From Anseranas semipalmata (lineage: Eukaryota; Chordata; Aves; Anseriformes; Anseranatidae), in assembly GCA_013399115.1 (NCBI GenBank), contig VXAA01000967.1:886495-950494 (forward strand): a stretch of 64,000 nt of DNA, given 5' to 3'. Each line of letters begins with the position of its first letter. The first letter of the stretch is position 1. Positions 1-14,200 of the stretch are shown here, piece by piece. Made by a program: the position numbers and the translations under genes. Under the pieces are notes generated by a model. The model was given only the letters and a program-made list of their open reading frames with translations, was not told the origin of the DNA and ran no database searches.

Positions 1-3000
1 GCTAGCTGCAAATGAGGCTAAATTTGTATAATCAAAAATCATCCTTCATTGTGATTAAAAAGAGACTCATAAAGCATGTGAGTGCGGTAGGGCTCTGCCC
101 TTTGACCTTGTAATAAATTTCTAAGACCCAACCAAGAGTGGGTTTTTACGATGCGCAGGGTGTTGCTCACCGTGTGCTAGCAGGATAGCGTCACTGATGT
201 CGCGTTACCTACAGGCAGCTGCGGGAGTAACGCTTCTGATGGTGAGCCCTTCCTCCTTGGTGTGGAAATACCCCTGCGGCGGGGATCCCGGGCTGACGCA
301 CCAGCTGATTAGATGAAGTGCAGGAGCCCCCAGTGCCGGCGGGAGGAGCGGTGAGTACTGAGGGCAGCAGCTGCTGCTGTGCCTACACACAGGGCGAGCT
401 TGCTCCGCACGCGACCCAGCCTTGCCCCTTCATCCACCCCCTCGCTCTTCATCACTCGGTAGCGGTACCTGCCCGTGCCCAGCCGGCCTGATGTCAGTCA
501 CTTAGCAGTGATGGGTGTTCTGTTGCTTGGAAATGCCTGGCCTGTGGGGTTCATGATCAGCAGGCGTTGGCACATTCCCTGTATCTGCAGCTGACCGGCA
601 CGTAGAGCCTTGCCTGGGTGCTGGCTTTAGCCATTGCTCTTCATAAATGCTTTGAATGCTGTTGAGCAATTGGTGATGGCTCCCACACCTAACCATACTA
701 TATTACTTGAGCTGTATTTTCTTAATTTCTAAATATTTCCGTGGCTGTCTGTCTAAAAATGGAAAAAAAATGGAACTTGTTTAAAAAATAACAGAAAAGG
801 AATTCAGACTGTTTCAATTAAATAATCTTCTCTGTGGAAATTGAGGCCGTCAGGGGTATTTTATTAGACTGTTGCTTTGAGGTCTTTAAGCATCTAAGCA
901 TGCATGTGTATATTTCACGGGACTTGCAAGTGTGCCCGACTTTCACTGATATATTTCTTTTTGTTGAGTATCTGTTACATGAAGTGCGTGGATACCTTTG
1001 AAAATCTTCCTTCTAATGTCTCTGTTTGATATGCCATGTGTCTCTGGGAGTGAAGATCAATCTTGTTTTGTTTGGAAAATGCTTTAAAACTAAATGTGTA
1101 GTGGGTAATGTCACTATTTGATCAATGTTATGAGTCATAAGAATTTTCTTATTAAAGTACATTGTTAGAGTTGTCTAAAGTAGTTGGAAACAACACGAAA
1201 GATTAAGTGTAAGATTGTTTTAAGATTCCTGTTCATTGCCTGTATTCTTGCACAGATTTCTTCCCTCCACTCATTTGGGTAAATGTGTGTTGTGGTAGAA
1301 TGTAATTAAGTCTAAGTTTTTGTTCTTGGTTTGGATTTACATGAGAAGAATGGCATCATTTTGGAACAAAATCTGCCTGGTGACCATCTGCCTTTCCATT
1401 AAGATGAAGTATGACGTTGTTTTGGGCAGTAGAATGATGAAAGATTTTCTTGAAAAAACAAATGAGCACTTTGCTTTTTTAAAAATCCTGGCACTTGCAA
1501 ACTGGAGCTTTAAGCAGAACATTGCATACAACAAAGCTGTCACTGAAGCTTCATATTCAGTCTAAGTATCTCATACTTGCTTCTCCAAAAATAAAGTGAA
1601 ACATGGATTTCTGCCAAGACAATTCAAGTTTTTGTTTAAGTACCTAAATCTGTATTGTGCTTACTGCATCTTGTCTGAATCCTCATTCAGAAGCCACTGG
1701 GGACAAAAGGCTCCAAAACCAGAGGAACAATGGCTTCTTGTTCCAAAAGCAAAAATTCTTCCAATAATACAAACATTAATGCTGTTAGCTTTGTAACTTA
1801 TGAAGTATGTTTCTTACCAAATTTCATACTGAAACACAAAAATGGTGGTACATGTTCTGGAAATATGAGGTTTATCTTCTTACACATTCTCTAAAACTCT
1901 GAGCTGTACCAAGCTGAAAATTTTAAATTAGGGCGGTGGCAATTCCCAGCAGGATTTGTTCTGCCTATTTTATTGTCTTCACTTATCTATGTGAAGTATA
2001 GACTCAAAAACCACACTTGTGTCAGATTGGAAAGTAGACTTTCCCGGGCAGCTGATAAATAGTAAATAAGTCTGCTCTTTAGCAAAGTTATATTTGTCTT
2101 TTGTGCTAGCATGACTCTTAATGTCCCAAGGTCTAAGAATGTTTGTCATCAATATGAGTATCTTATTTTTTTTTTTCTATGTATTTATTAGATTCTAATA
2201 GTCTGCATGCTTAGGGAGCATGAGAAAGTAAGCGTGAGACTGCAGCACTTAATGAGTCCATCGTGTATTTCTAGTTTTTTTTTCAGTTGGTTAATTTGTG
2301 CCATCTCTTCCTTTACGTTTCAAAATCCTAAGAGAATCCCTAACATGCAGAAGGGGAAATTCCTGTGAGACAGCACAGACAAGGAGCAACCTCAAGGTGG
2401 GTCAAGAACAGAACCACGAGGCTTTTGTTGTGGTTCCTTCCATCACCATAGCAGTGCTAGGAATAGGTGCCCTAGGACTGTAGCAAATATCAGGGGAGTA
2501 ATACGGAGTTGTGCTGGCTGCATAGTGGTTCCTTTTATCTCATGGCTTTCCAACAGGTTAGTGCATGAATATCTAGGATGTAGTTGGCGTCTGGACAGTG
2601 TGTGAGGTAGAAGGAGTTGGGCATTCATGGGGTGGATGGCAGAGATCATTTAGCTGTGCTTTTGTAGTTCAACCCTCTGTCTTTGGGCCTATGTCCAAGA
2701 GAAATGAAAGCAGTGGTTTCAATCTGTTACTTAAATATTGTTTTCAAAGGGAGATAATTCTGTGTTCCATCAAATTTCAGGTATTACAGAATCTCGTGTG
2801 GCAGTTCTTCCAAACTACGTGTGCTGTGTTTCTTCATATTGTATAAAGTGACCTTTCTGTCAAATTCTGATTATACTGGCCCAGCTATGCCTACCTAGAC
2901 CCTTGGGAACACACACAGATTGTTTCTGTGAGTAACAGACTACTGTAAATAATAGTTCTCAAGCTTATTGAAAATTCTGTATTACTTTGAGCTATGGTTC

Positions 3001-4650
3001 TTTCTTGTCTTAGGTCTGCTGAAAAGGTTACAAGCTCTTACAGCTTGATGGTTTATACAGTCCTTCTAATCTAATTCAAAGGCGCTCAAAAAATGTCTGT
3101 TAGCTTGCAAAACCTGTGGAAAAGAACTCCCTTGAGATTAATGCATTATGTATGAACAGACCAAATTGAACCATTTTTTCTGTCATCTAGTGCTAACATT
3201 AGGACATCCCAGTATTTCTTATGGTTCGGTGAATTGCTCTGTTAGTTACCGTGGTAGCTGACACCTTTAATAGAATTTTTAAAAGCCTTCAGACAAAGGC
3301 GTGTCTTTTTCAGGACAGTGACCACTGTCACATTCCAACAGTAACAGTTGTATCAAAAAGAAATACTGACTGGCAACAATCCTCTCCGAGTCCCAGAAAA
3401 TAATATTGATGATTAAAATACATGTCACTCCATTGGGGATTATAGCTGATCTGTGTTGTACAATTCGTGTTGGTGAAAGTAACACAGAACGTGGTGTGCT
3501 GTGTGGAATTACAGTGCGCACCCTTTACAAAGGCCTGTAACAAAACAAATGTTCTCAACATGGACTTTGATACACTCTCTCTGTTCTCTGCTTGTATAAC
3601 TTTATAACTGCATAACTGTAGCTTGTCAGACGAGATCTTCAGAGTTACCTGATATTTTAACGTTGTTTATTTCTGCTGGTTACAGAATGTAAGACAGCAA
3701 TGTGTCCAGCTGTCTTTTAGAAGAGTCTTATTTCTTTGATGTTGTCTCCAGATGCTTGCAGGTGTTTTTTCAATAGTACCAGTGGTGTATATTCTGTTAC
3801 ATTTGGGGTGTGTGTGTATACTTTCCTCTGTTTAAATTGACTTAAAAAGGATATTTTCTCTTCAGCTTCATGTCAGCATTTGCCCTGGATTTGATGTGTT
3901 ACTGTGGAGTTGAAGCATCTATGCAGTCTCTTGCATCTTTTTCAGTTCATTATATTCTAGTACTATCTGGGTTTGAGTTTAAATGATACCAAGGCCAGAG
4001 GAATGATCCCACTCGTACGAAAACACCTTTTTATTTTCCATATGCAACTACATCTTGAACCTACATCCAAAGCTAGAGTGTGATCTGGGCTGACCTTGCA
4101 GCCATTAATTTTGTTGCCTACTTATCAAACATTCTTTTTTGGTTTGCTTCTCTAAAAGGAGGGATAGTCTTAGGCACAGAAACAATAGCTGTTGCTTGCT
4201 TTCAGAAGTCATTTCACTACCAGATCCTTCAGGGGGTGATCACTTCCTTTTGCCCTTATTTATGTACTCAGCCTGATCCGTTTTATTGCAATGATATGTA
4301 ATTTTAGTTTGCTCTTGCATATCTGAAAGACCTTTGTCTCCTCTGTTGCTTTGATTTAAGCAACTCACCAAAATTAAGAGCATTTCCTTGCAGTATAGAT
4401 GTAGTCTAAAAGGTTGTGACAGTTTGCAGCTGTTTGTTGCTTTATTCTCAAGGGGAATTGTGTATTCTCCTCATTCTGACTCGAACAAATCTGGACAGAT
4501 TTCTTTCCGTGCTTCTTACATCCCCAGCACTTGATAGTTGGGAACTAAATTACATGGTCTTAAACTGCTAAGTTTTCACATTCACGTCTAAATTCAGACT
4601 AACTTTCTGAATGGCATTCATTCGAGAGCCAATGGACTAAACTTTATCAG
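1..4650. other. Gene-free upstream flank
   Basis: A/T-rich sequence with no frame above about 82 codons, no recognisable domain and no convincing exon. A short T run lies near 2166-2176. The conserved neighbour expected on this side of TIPARP in amniotes is SSR3, but I could not recognise any SSR3 exon on either strand. I see nothing else to annotate. Confidence 0.6.
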
Positions 4651-4924
4651 GGAGTGTAGTGATAGGACAAGGGGTAATGGCTTTAAACTAAAAGAGAGGA
4701 GATTTAGTAAAGAATTTCTTCCTTATATCAAATCTGCGAGGGCGGCGAGGCCCTGAGCAGCCGCCCCCAGGAGCTGCGGGTGCCCCATCCCTGGCAGTGC
4801 CCAGGGCCAGGCTGGGTGGGCTTGGGGCAGCCTGGGCTGGTGGCAGGGGTCGTGCCCATGGCAGGGGTGGCACTGGGGGGGCTCTGAGCTCCCTGCCAGC
4901 CCAAACCATTCTAGGATTCTATGG
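4651..4924 (+). repeat. CR1-type LINE 3' fragment, young copy
   Basis: A 5'-truncated CR1 retroposon in the forward orientation. The left part has CR1-like text about unspliced 'ggggtaatggctttaaac' and a block resembling the usual 'ttcttcctta' segment. A very GC-rich core follows, and the element ends in an ATTCTAGGATTCTATGG tail, the short 3' repeat that CR1 carries instead of poly(A). Bases 4745-4907 are identical, in inverted orientation, to 45268-45430, which argues for recent activity or later homogenisation. The minus-strand frames here are shadows of the repeat. Confidence 0.85.
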
Positions 4925-7900
4925 TGTCCAAGAATGAAATTAGAGCAGGGCAAAAAGCTTCACTGTAGTTAAGATTGAAATCCCTCTTTGCTGAAAATTG
5001 AACTCTTCTGGTATTCTGAAATCCCCATGTTTACTTGGATGTATTGAAATTTGTCATGCAGTAAGGGATCAGTGTTCTGAATTTTGGATCAGCTGATGGG
5101 GGATTGTTGAAATACAAAAGAAAGATCTTTGAATAAACATGCATGATGCTCATAAATGGAGTAGCTTCTGCTGTCTGTGTGAAATAGGAGGATGAGAAGC
5201 CATTCAGTTCTCACTGTGCTACAATTTTTCAAAGCTTTCTGTGAAGTCTGAGGTTTAAAATTGGAGACATAATCTGGCTGTATTATTTTTCAGACAAATC
5301 AGTTCCTGGGTGTGCTTTAGAATGTAGCCCAAAAAACAGCACAGCTACCACAGCTACAGGGACAGTCTGTGGGTTGGTCTTGAACCAGTGGTGTTTCCAG
5401 ACAGTTTTGAGAGGATAGTTTTCTTATCTGGGTGTGAATTTGAGAGGAATTCTATGGCACTGTAAGCAGAGGAGAATGTCTGAGTTATGCTTCCCTGCGT
5501 TAGGAAGAGGGAAAATAGTTGCAATAACCATTGAGGTGAATGAAGTAGAGTACATCATCCAGTGCTGTTGTTTCATGAGCTATTCTTTTTTAGCTTCTGA
5601 GAACATTGCACTGAAATAAAGAATTGCTATGCTCACCTTTAGCTTCCAAAAGCTGAAACTTGCTGGATTTCTGTGACACTTGCTGTATCTGAAGGGAGCT
5701 CAGTGTAGCATATGTGACCCTTTTTTGGTGTCTTGAAATGATCTCATCTGTTCCCATTTCCTCCTTTAACATTTTTAAAGTTTTGGTTGATAGGTTCTTC
5801 TTCATGTAGACGAATGAAATAATGTCTGTAACTAGAATCTCGGGGGGAGGAGGGGGCTTACTTGCTCAGCATCTATCCCAGGTACAGCATGGAATTGGCA
5901 CCTTGGAAAAACAATATCAAATGCAGTATTTGACAAATCACTTCACAGGTAAGAAAGAACCTAATATTCAAGATTTAGTTTATTTGTTTCTCTAACATCA
6001 TGGTCTGGTTTCAATTTTGTTTTGAGATCAGCAGGTGTATCCTGCAGATAATCCAAATGAAAGATTCTGAAAGCAGGAAATACAAAACTGTGGTATTTTA
6101 TTTCATCCTTTTGCATATCCTTTACTTGTATTCTGGGCAAGCACAAAATCCCCTCTTCTGGTTGCAGTGGAGGTTTGTGCAGACTGACACTGCACACGTA
6201 TGTTTTCCAGCCAAACGTGATCCTAGCATGGACAGTCAAGCCATTTGATGTGTGGAGGCCACCGGGAAGTGTACCTCTCACCTGCTCAGGACCCTTCTAG
6301 ACGTGCAGCGTGGGAGTGCCACCATACAGGAAGGTGCTGTGGGCTTTCTTATGGGTCACACCTGCTTTTTACGATGTGGTGGAAAACTCTGTGTGAAAGT
6401 AAGCCTGTGAGCTGTGGTGTTAATGCTTCAGCTCAAGAGCTGCATTAGGGGAGACTGGGGAAGTTGAGTGAATGAGCCTTTAACATAGGCAGACCTACCA
6501 AATTGTGTTGTATGTGTTGAAGGCAACTGGCAAGCAGTAGGATAGCAAAATGAGCGAAGGGCGTGACTGAGGCAGTGGAGCACTGGTGTAGGGCCCAGGT
6601 TTGTTGCAGGCTACATAGCAATGTCTGTAACCGTCCCTTTAGTCGCTGCCTGTATGTTGTATATTTATGCACAAAGGATGCTAAGCAATCAGAAACAATC
6701 GTATAAATGTGGCATAGTCATCTTGTGTCTCTAACGGCATGCAGATGGTAAGCAGTGGAAGTGTAGTCCCCGTATTTGGGATGTATCAGGTGAGCTGCAG
6801 TGGGATTACACTGGTCCAACTCAGCGGTCTGAATCCTGGTCGGTGGGAGGAAGTCGGCCAGATGGGACTTCTGAGTCTGTAATGTGTGTCATCCTGACAC
6901 CCAACCACCCACTGCTGCTTCATCCTTTAGGAGTGTAGGAGGGTCTCACGGTGGTTAGTGTCACTTTCCACCTGTGAGTTATCTCTGGGTTTTCCCGTTC
7001 TGGATCTTAGCCATAGGGAAATTTTAGCCTATGAAGTGCAGTCGGAAGAGTTGGCTACCCATGTGCTGATGGCTCCTAAAATGCTAATATGTAAAGTGAG
7101 AAGGATGAACTAGAAACTAAAGTATCGTGTGAAGAAAGCTTGGATGAGTGAATAGAAGAGAATATTTGTGACTACTTCCTCTTCTGAATGATTATTTGCA
7201 GCTGCACGTGGCACAGACGAGCCTTGTACGTCTCAAACAGCTGAACTCATGGTAACACCCATTTCACTGTAATGGTCTGTACGGAATGAAGTGCATGGGA
7301 ATCATATCCAGCCAACATATGACTTCAGCTAAGGTTGAGCTGAGGTGTAGTTAATACAAAGTCTGGAGATAATAGGAAATCTGACTAATACTGAAGATTG
7401 GGGTGATTCTGTAAGGGTCAGGGTGGGTGCAGCAGCACTAGCACTCGGAAGGGCATCCCTTCCCAGGTGGGACAGAAAGCTCACCCAGCCTGGCTCTCAC
7501 AGGACGTGTCGCGGGGAAGCAAGATCCCAGTGTGTGCAGGTGTGTTCAGCAGTACCTGCGTTGGATCCAGGGAACCTGGTGCAGAGCTAGACCTAACGAG
7601 TGGGAGAGGAGCCAGGCCACGCAGGAGTCTGCGGTGGTCTCATTCTTTTCCAGGTTGGATCTACTGAGCTTAATGTAAAGTCCATGTTACGGGAAAGCCA
7701 TTCAAAGCTTCTGCAGCACAGCTGTACAGAGCTGTGCTTAGCGGCAGTACAGCTACACGACTGTGTAGACTTGAGCTAGCTCTGGGTAGAATTGATTCAG
7801 GTTCATTTATGTCATGGCATAGTGGTGTAGCTTGGGGATTAATTCATCCAGAGAAAATTAAATTAGCTTTGTGTTTTCTAGCTAGCCAGTCGTAGCTAGA

Positions 7901-10900
7901 CTTATCTTGGACCTGTATTTTGAAGGAAATTCCTCAAAGTTATGTTTTTTCCCGATTTAAAAGAAACGTAGGAAACGTAACAGAAAATACTAATGAACAG
8001 AATTAATATAGCAAGGCAGTATTTGCCTTTTGGGAATGTATATGCCTTTGAGAATGCTGAATTCAGCTACACAGATTTGAGTTCTAGAAATAAAGCATTT
8101 ATAGTGTACTTCCAGACAATAATTCTTCCTTAAAGAAATACATCTTTCGAATGCATATTCTCATTCTAAAGTATACAGCAGAGCATCTCCCCTGCTCATA
8201 GTCACTTAGAGCTGTTTCAGACAAAGAACATCTACTGAATATAGCAATCATTTTGCTGTTTTCTACATGATATTATCTAACACTGTGGGTTTGGTTATGT
8301 ATTCTGCAACATGCACACTGTATCCACCCAGCTGCTCACAATATCCACAGCAAGGAATTTGTCTCAGTGTTGATTTCCCAAGCCTATCTGCCACGCAGTA
8401 TTGAAGAAAGGATGCAGGATATCTAAAGCAGTGTGTACACCCCTTCTAATTGGTTGCTTACATATGTATCAGGCAAAGTGAAGGACTCATCTGTTTTCTT
8501 CCAGATGGTTTTGTAGCATTTAACAGGGTTAGAACTTCGCTGTGCTGCTACAGCTGGTGTGACACGAAGCCTAGCACGCTGGATACATGAGATATGATTG
8601 TGAATAATTTTTGTTATTATTGCTGTTTTCAGGAAACACAAGTAAGTTTGAGGATCTGAACATTAACAATATTTCCTGAGCTTCAGATTTTTGTTCTTCG
8701 CTTCCTGCATCTTCAAATACAAATGTTCTGTTGAATTTAGTGGTAAATTTCTTCTGTTCATTTACTTCATCTTTAATTTAAGATGTGGATGCTGCTGTTT
8801 TCTTCCTTGTCATTTGAGTAATGCAGAGCTTGAGAAAAAGAGCACAGGTCTTTAATACCTGTCCCCTTTATGTTGTAAGGCTTGACCTTTTCAAGGGATG
8901 TCTACAGAGATTATCATTCACACCTTCAACTTTTCAAGGGTATTGCAGGTCTTTGTAGAATCGGTGTTTTACTGGGTAACTAAAGCTCTAATGAAGGTTT
9001 GCTACAGTGAGTAGCTGTTGGCTGTTTTTGTCAGATGTAGAACACTGTTGTGTTGTTACTTTCCAAGCGTCCCTTTATAATTTGTTTGAATTTTTGGTTG
9101 AAAAATGGCCATTGTTTACATGTAGATAGTAAGCTACCTACATTTTTCAGGTGGAACTAGCTGTTAATTTTAGAGATGTTTAAATTTGAGTTGGTCAACA
9201 CTGGATTATAAAGGATCATTCGTATTCTGTTTAGTTTAAATAGGAGTCAGTCTGAAGGAGAAGAAACAAAGCACTGCCATCCACACGTTGCTTCTTACCT
9301 TGTTGTAGGATCCATGTGTTCCAGAATCATCAGTGTTTTAGAACTAACCTTCACAAAATCTCAACAGTTGCATGCTGTTGTATAAATTGTTTTTATTGCT
9401 CGTATTAATTAAGAATGCAGGGTAAGAGTTCCCTTAGCCTTAACTAAATCTATATGTTATGCTTATGCTAATTTAAGAGACTTCCACAAGAGGGTGCACC
9501 ACTTCAACCAAATCCCATATAAACCAAATGAGTGCGTCCCCATTATGTGCATATTTTCTATTGTTTTACGTATTAATTCTTGTATCTAAATCAACTTCAA
9601 AATTGGATGGATGTTGAATATCCCAAATTGTCTCCCCAGTCTGTAACAGATGCATGAATGGATACATGATACTTTGTGGGTAAGCAAGCTGGGAAGTTTA
9701 ATTTGGGCACAGAAGGCACTTTTTCCAGGAGTCCCGTTCACGCTAATGAAAGGCTGTCTTTGGACTCCAGTCACAAAGTGCTATTCAGATGTTTGTTTTC
9801 ATTTCAGCATACTCAGGTGTTACATATTTCTAATTTATGCCTGATGTCCTGCAAATGTTCAATATATGCAATTCAAGAATAAGATTTGGTTTGTTTTAGT
9901 TTTGAAACATCATCAATATGCCTTTTCAAACTGGTACAGCACTGCATAGTACAGCTGCAGGGAAAAAAAAACTCCATCTAGAAAGGTAACTTCCTGACAG
10001 GCTCTTGACCTGAGTATGACTGATACCATTTTTTTCTGTTTCTATTTTGTGATAAAATTTTGTTGTTTCATAATGTAGACAGGAACTCTTAGTAAAGCTT
10101 ATGCTTAAGTTGTATAATGTTACTGTAATTATATACTAAAAGCATTAAAGTGTCTGGCTGTATGGGTAGGCCAAAGTTCTAGGTCCATTCCTTTAAGACT
10201 GCAGTCCTGGGATAGTAAGATATCTCTGCAGAAATGATTAACTATAATAAATTTACCAGGGAAAGGGCCCACTTTTGAATCATGCATTGCCTGTCCAAGT
10301 ACATAAATCATAAATCACTTACAGAGATAATCTTATCTGATAGTCAGCAAAATAACTAAAAGAGTGCAATATAGGATTTTTTTTCCCTGTGAAATGCTGG
10401 TTTCACCAAGCTTTCAGCCTTTATTAAAAAAGTGAAACAGAATGGTGTGCTTCTAAAACAGCTTTTAAAACTTAATTACTAGCACAAGATATTAAGAGAA
10501 GATGGATTTGAGACCAAGGTTGTTGTTGTTATTGCTAGCTGCAAGTGTAAAAGTTGGATCTGGAGTCAAAAGGTCTTGTTTCCTAATACTAATGAATTGG
10601 AACTACTGTGTTGGTTACACAACCCAGATGACCCTGGACAAAGTAGGGTCCCAGCTGCTTTTCGAGGCTATGGCATGAAGCATTTGCTGCTCCCAGGAGG
10701 TCCTCCTTCTGACCTAAAGCTGTATGTACCAGCGTGGCCGAAGTTCAGTCATTGTTGAGTGTTTCTAGTGGAGAGACACTTTAACAGAGTATTTAATCTC
10801 AATGTGTTTGGACCTTGGCATTTCTACTCTCCTCTTCAGTACAGACTAAAGTGAGATTTAACCCACTAGGTGTCACTCCAGCAAAGGCTACCAGAACATA

Positions 10901-11783
10901 GGTGTTAAGACCTTGCTGCCCTCCTCTCTATTCGTTTCAACTAGTGAAAGCTGGCTAGCATCATTTCACCTTCATATAAACACATCAAGCACTTTTTTTA
11001 TTTTACTTCTTAAAAAAAGGCAGACAAACCCACAATTAAAATTACTGGTCCTGGAATTAAGAGAGTTGATAGAAAAATACTCAGTGTCTTACTTATACAA
11101 CTTGTAAGGGAGAAAAAAGAAATCTACATCAAATGGACTATTGCACAGTTCCTGCAAAATTCTAATCAGAGTGGAGGAGTCAGCACATCTTAATAACAGT
11201 GAACTGATCAGAGATTCATTGACATTTCTGTTCCCTTGGTACTTACATAAACTGACTTGCTGGCACATATCTGTCAGAACAAGAATAGGGCTTGAAATTT
11301 TATTTGAAGGTGATTAGCACTTGTCAGCAAGCATTGGTATGGAAAGGAACCATCTGGTTAATTTTAATGCACTACAGCAAAAATTAGCTACATAGATGAA
11401 TTACGGAGTTTCATATTGATTTTCGTATAATGTACATCTTTTGTTCAGTAGTGTAAAACATTAATAGATTGCTTTTACACGGCTGTATCAATGCCTGAAA
11501 TCTAGTATTTTTACTAAAATAAAGATATAATGACTTTATTATTTGCATAGGAAACATACTACAATGGTTCAGTAGCTTAAGAACAGTTTTTTAATCCTTT
11601 TTCTTATTTTCAGCAGCCGTATGTGCTGCTTCATAGCAAAGAAAGGCGTACACATTTCCATGCTCACTTTGACATGAAGTGCTGAATGGCTGATCCATTG
11701 TGTCTAGTGCTGTGATCATTGTGTCAAGGGACCTGTGTCCTCTCCCAGTTGTCAATAACTTGTTGCTTAACCTTGGCTATGAT
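4925..11783. other. Gene-free upstream flank
   Basis: Intergenic A/T-rich DNA. The longest frame (6281 down to 5961, minus strand, 106 codons) has no recognisable domain. Two CTCF-core-like words, CCACAAGAGGGTGCAC near 9485 and CCACTAGGTGTCACT near 10862, lie in the same orientation. A weak SINE-like stretch is listed separately. No gene or RNA could be supported. Confidence 0.55.
10548..10660 (+). repeat. Possible MIR/CORE-SINE relic
   Basis: The words 'ggatctggagtcaaaagg' and 'gatgaccctggacaaag' fall in the order expected of an old MIR-type tRNA-derived SINE (the 'ctggagtcagaagacctggg' and 'gtgaccttgggcaag' blocks). The similarity is short and judged by eye, so it could be chance. Confidence 0.3.
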
Positions 11784-12558
11784 TCATTGTGTATTTTCTC
11801 TTAGTTGTTGTAGCAGACGATTAAGATTTTGTAATATTAAGAAAAAAAAGTCCAGAACCATAGATTTCAGTATTTTATCTAGTATTAGTATGTACTGATT
11901 TCTTGTATATAGTGGAAAATCCAGTGTTGTAAAGCATTTTTTAATGTAAAACTTGATGTAGTGATTGATTAAATGGGAGAAATGAAGAAGTTCTTGGAGG
12001 AACCTCAGGTGCCACTGAAGACAATGTGATTCTCTCTTGATTTGTTGTATAAAGTGAGGTGGATTGCTTATACCCTGTATGCCCAAAGTACACTGGGAAT
12101 GGTATTGCTGAGTATCTCGCTCACAAGAGTGGTATTTCTTAATGTCTTGAAATCCATGAAGACCACCTAAAAACAGCATTATTAAGCATCCCCAAAAGTC
12201 CATCTGCAGGGGTTCTTCTTTAATGGGAGGGCTTCCCCGTGCCCACTGCTAGCCACCACCAGCAGTTTTTCCCTATGATTTGATGGCAGAAGATCTTTTA
12301 ACGGTTTTGATGAATCTTTTAATGGTTCGGTGTTACCTTTCCATGATGAGAACCTCAGCCTTTCCCCATGTGTTAATGCAAGTGCAGACATCTAGCATCA
12401 CTGTGCCCCTTTCTCTTTTTAACATTCCTACAGAGACCTTTAATTTCCCCTGAAAAGTAATTTGCCAGTAGTTGCTCAGGTTTCTTCCCTAATGTGTACC
12501 TTAAAGGGAGTGCTCCGTTACAGCAGCCTAACAAAGGTCGTGAACAGTCAGTTTGCAA
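11784..12558 (-). other. Chain of overlapping minus-strand frames, possible decayed coding relic
   Basis: Three minus-strand frames follow one another with overlaps of only about 20 bases: 12558-12373 (61 codons), 12391-12182 (69 codons) and 12203-11784 (139 codons). Each is in a different phase, as frameshift decay of one coding tract would produce. The first is rich in basic residues (a KKRKG cluster), the second mixed and polar, and the third rich in aromatic and leucine residues. I recognise no domain and no splice structure. The tract lies 5 kb upstream of TIPARP on the opposite strand, so it could also be an old retroelement coding fragment or an antisense noncoding transcript. Chance open frames in A/T-rich DNA remain the default explanation. 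Confidence 0.2.
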
Positions 12559-14200
12559 GGCAAAGGCATCCTGAGAACACGTGAAATACTGGAACTGTGG
12601 AAGAGGTTAGACTTGGATTGCTGGGCCTCTATATTAGTTGGGTTATATGGGAACCATTGCCTGATTTAAAACGGTGGTATATACCTCTCTTAAACTTGGG
12701 GGGGAGGGAGAAGTTATGGAAGACAGAATGTGGAGTCTAATTGCTTTCCTCTCTGCTGGTTTATCTGACAGAAATACATTAAGCTAAAATTAGAGCTTGT
12801 GTCAGTGTCTGTTCCTCTCCCTTTTCTCTCTTGCTTGTAAATGCAGAGAACAGCAGAGTCTAAGCAAGATACACTTGGGATTTCATGGCTTCAGAGGAAC
12901 TGAGCAGATAGCGCACCTTTTGTGTGCCGCCTTGTTCCACAGCATCCTTCCAGTTCCTATCAACATTTGCTGACTTTTGTATAAACATCAGAAATGGAAA
13001 ACTGACATATCTGTGATGTGATTTGTGTTAAGAAGTTAAGAATGTCCCTTTTGTGAGTAAGCAGATAGAAAAGGTCTTGTTTCTGTCACTAGAAAAGATC
13101 TGTTGGAGCCTGAAAACCTTTTTTTCATGTGGACATTTAAGTCGGAGACTTCTCCCTTCTTTCATCAGTAAATAAGTGTGCCTACTGCTTATTACATTAT
13201 TTGCAAGTCAGAATTGTAAATTGCTGCATTCGGTCTGATGCAGTTTACCATTTGAAAGAAATAATTAAAGCTCTTTTTCTCTTGCTTAAGATTTAAACGT
13301 GTATTTAAAAATGAGGTCATACTTCCATGGTGGTCATAGTTTCTTGGTATATTTGTGTGGGGTAGCCTCAGAAATGGCTTTATGTTCTGCTGCTGTGCCA
13401 TGATGTGTGTCCTTTAATTATACATTTGCTTTGAGAAAGATGGTTATTCCAGGCCGCCCCCTTTCCTCGGTTACAGCCTTACAACATCACCGCAGTGGGA
13501 GTTGTGCGTATCTTAGCGTGTAGCTCAGCCGTATGCGTTATTTATATCTCATGCGTGAAATAAGCCATTCCAAACGGATAATTTCTGTTCTTGTAATAGA
13601 AAAGAAAAAGCAAGTGTGTATCCAGTCCTTTCTCGCTAAATGAGGATATGACGCATGGCCAGTCACCGGGCTTGGTGAAGCTCTGCTGAGTCCAGACAGG
13701 GCGCGGGGCTGTGCCTGTCTGACAGTTCAGACACGCGGGAGTACAATTAACTTAGGGGTGAAAATTTGTTTTCAGCTCCTGTAGGTATGGATGCCTTCTT
13801 TACTCAGCATCTGTTGGGTCATTCTTTAAGAAGTCAGCTCCAACTGCATGAAGGTGAATGTTGTAATTTCTTTGTAGCAGTGGATTATAAATGCAGCTGT
13901 GCAGCATTTTCAGAAAGCACTGTGAAGTTTCTTATGTCATCCTAAAATGACAGTTTCTTTCCTGATGCCTGTGTTCTCTGTAAAGCCTTTGAGCGTGTAT
14001 ATACATAAGGAATGAAAGACTGGCTTTATTTAAAAAGAGAAACACCTCCACAACTAACAATCTGATAGGTGTTCCATCACCGTAGATTTTTAGCTTCTGA
14101 AGTTACTTACCTCTCCATTCTGGGCAAGTCGGTGCTGCAGACACGTAGTTGCGGTGCTGTCAGACCCGTGTGAAGTGATGGGCACGGCCTATTGAAGTGT
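12559..14200. other. Gene-free stretch upstream of the CpG islands
   Basis: No frame above about 70 codons and no repeat recognised. GC and CpG content begin to rise after about 14.1 kb, towards the promoter region. Confidence 0.6.

Noticed and set aside
1..14200. SSR3, the expected upstream neighbour in amniotes
   Set aside because: No exon with its membrane segments or conserved C-terminus was recognised on either strand; it probably lies outside the window.
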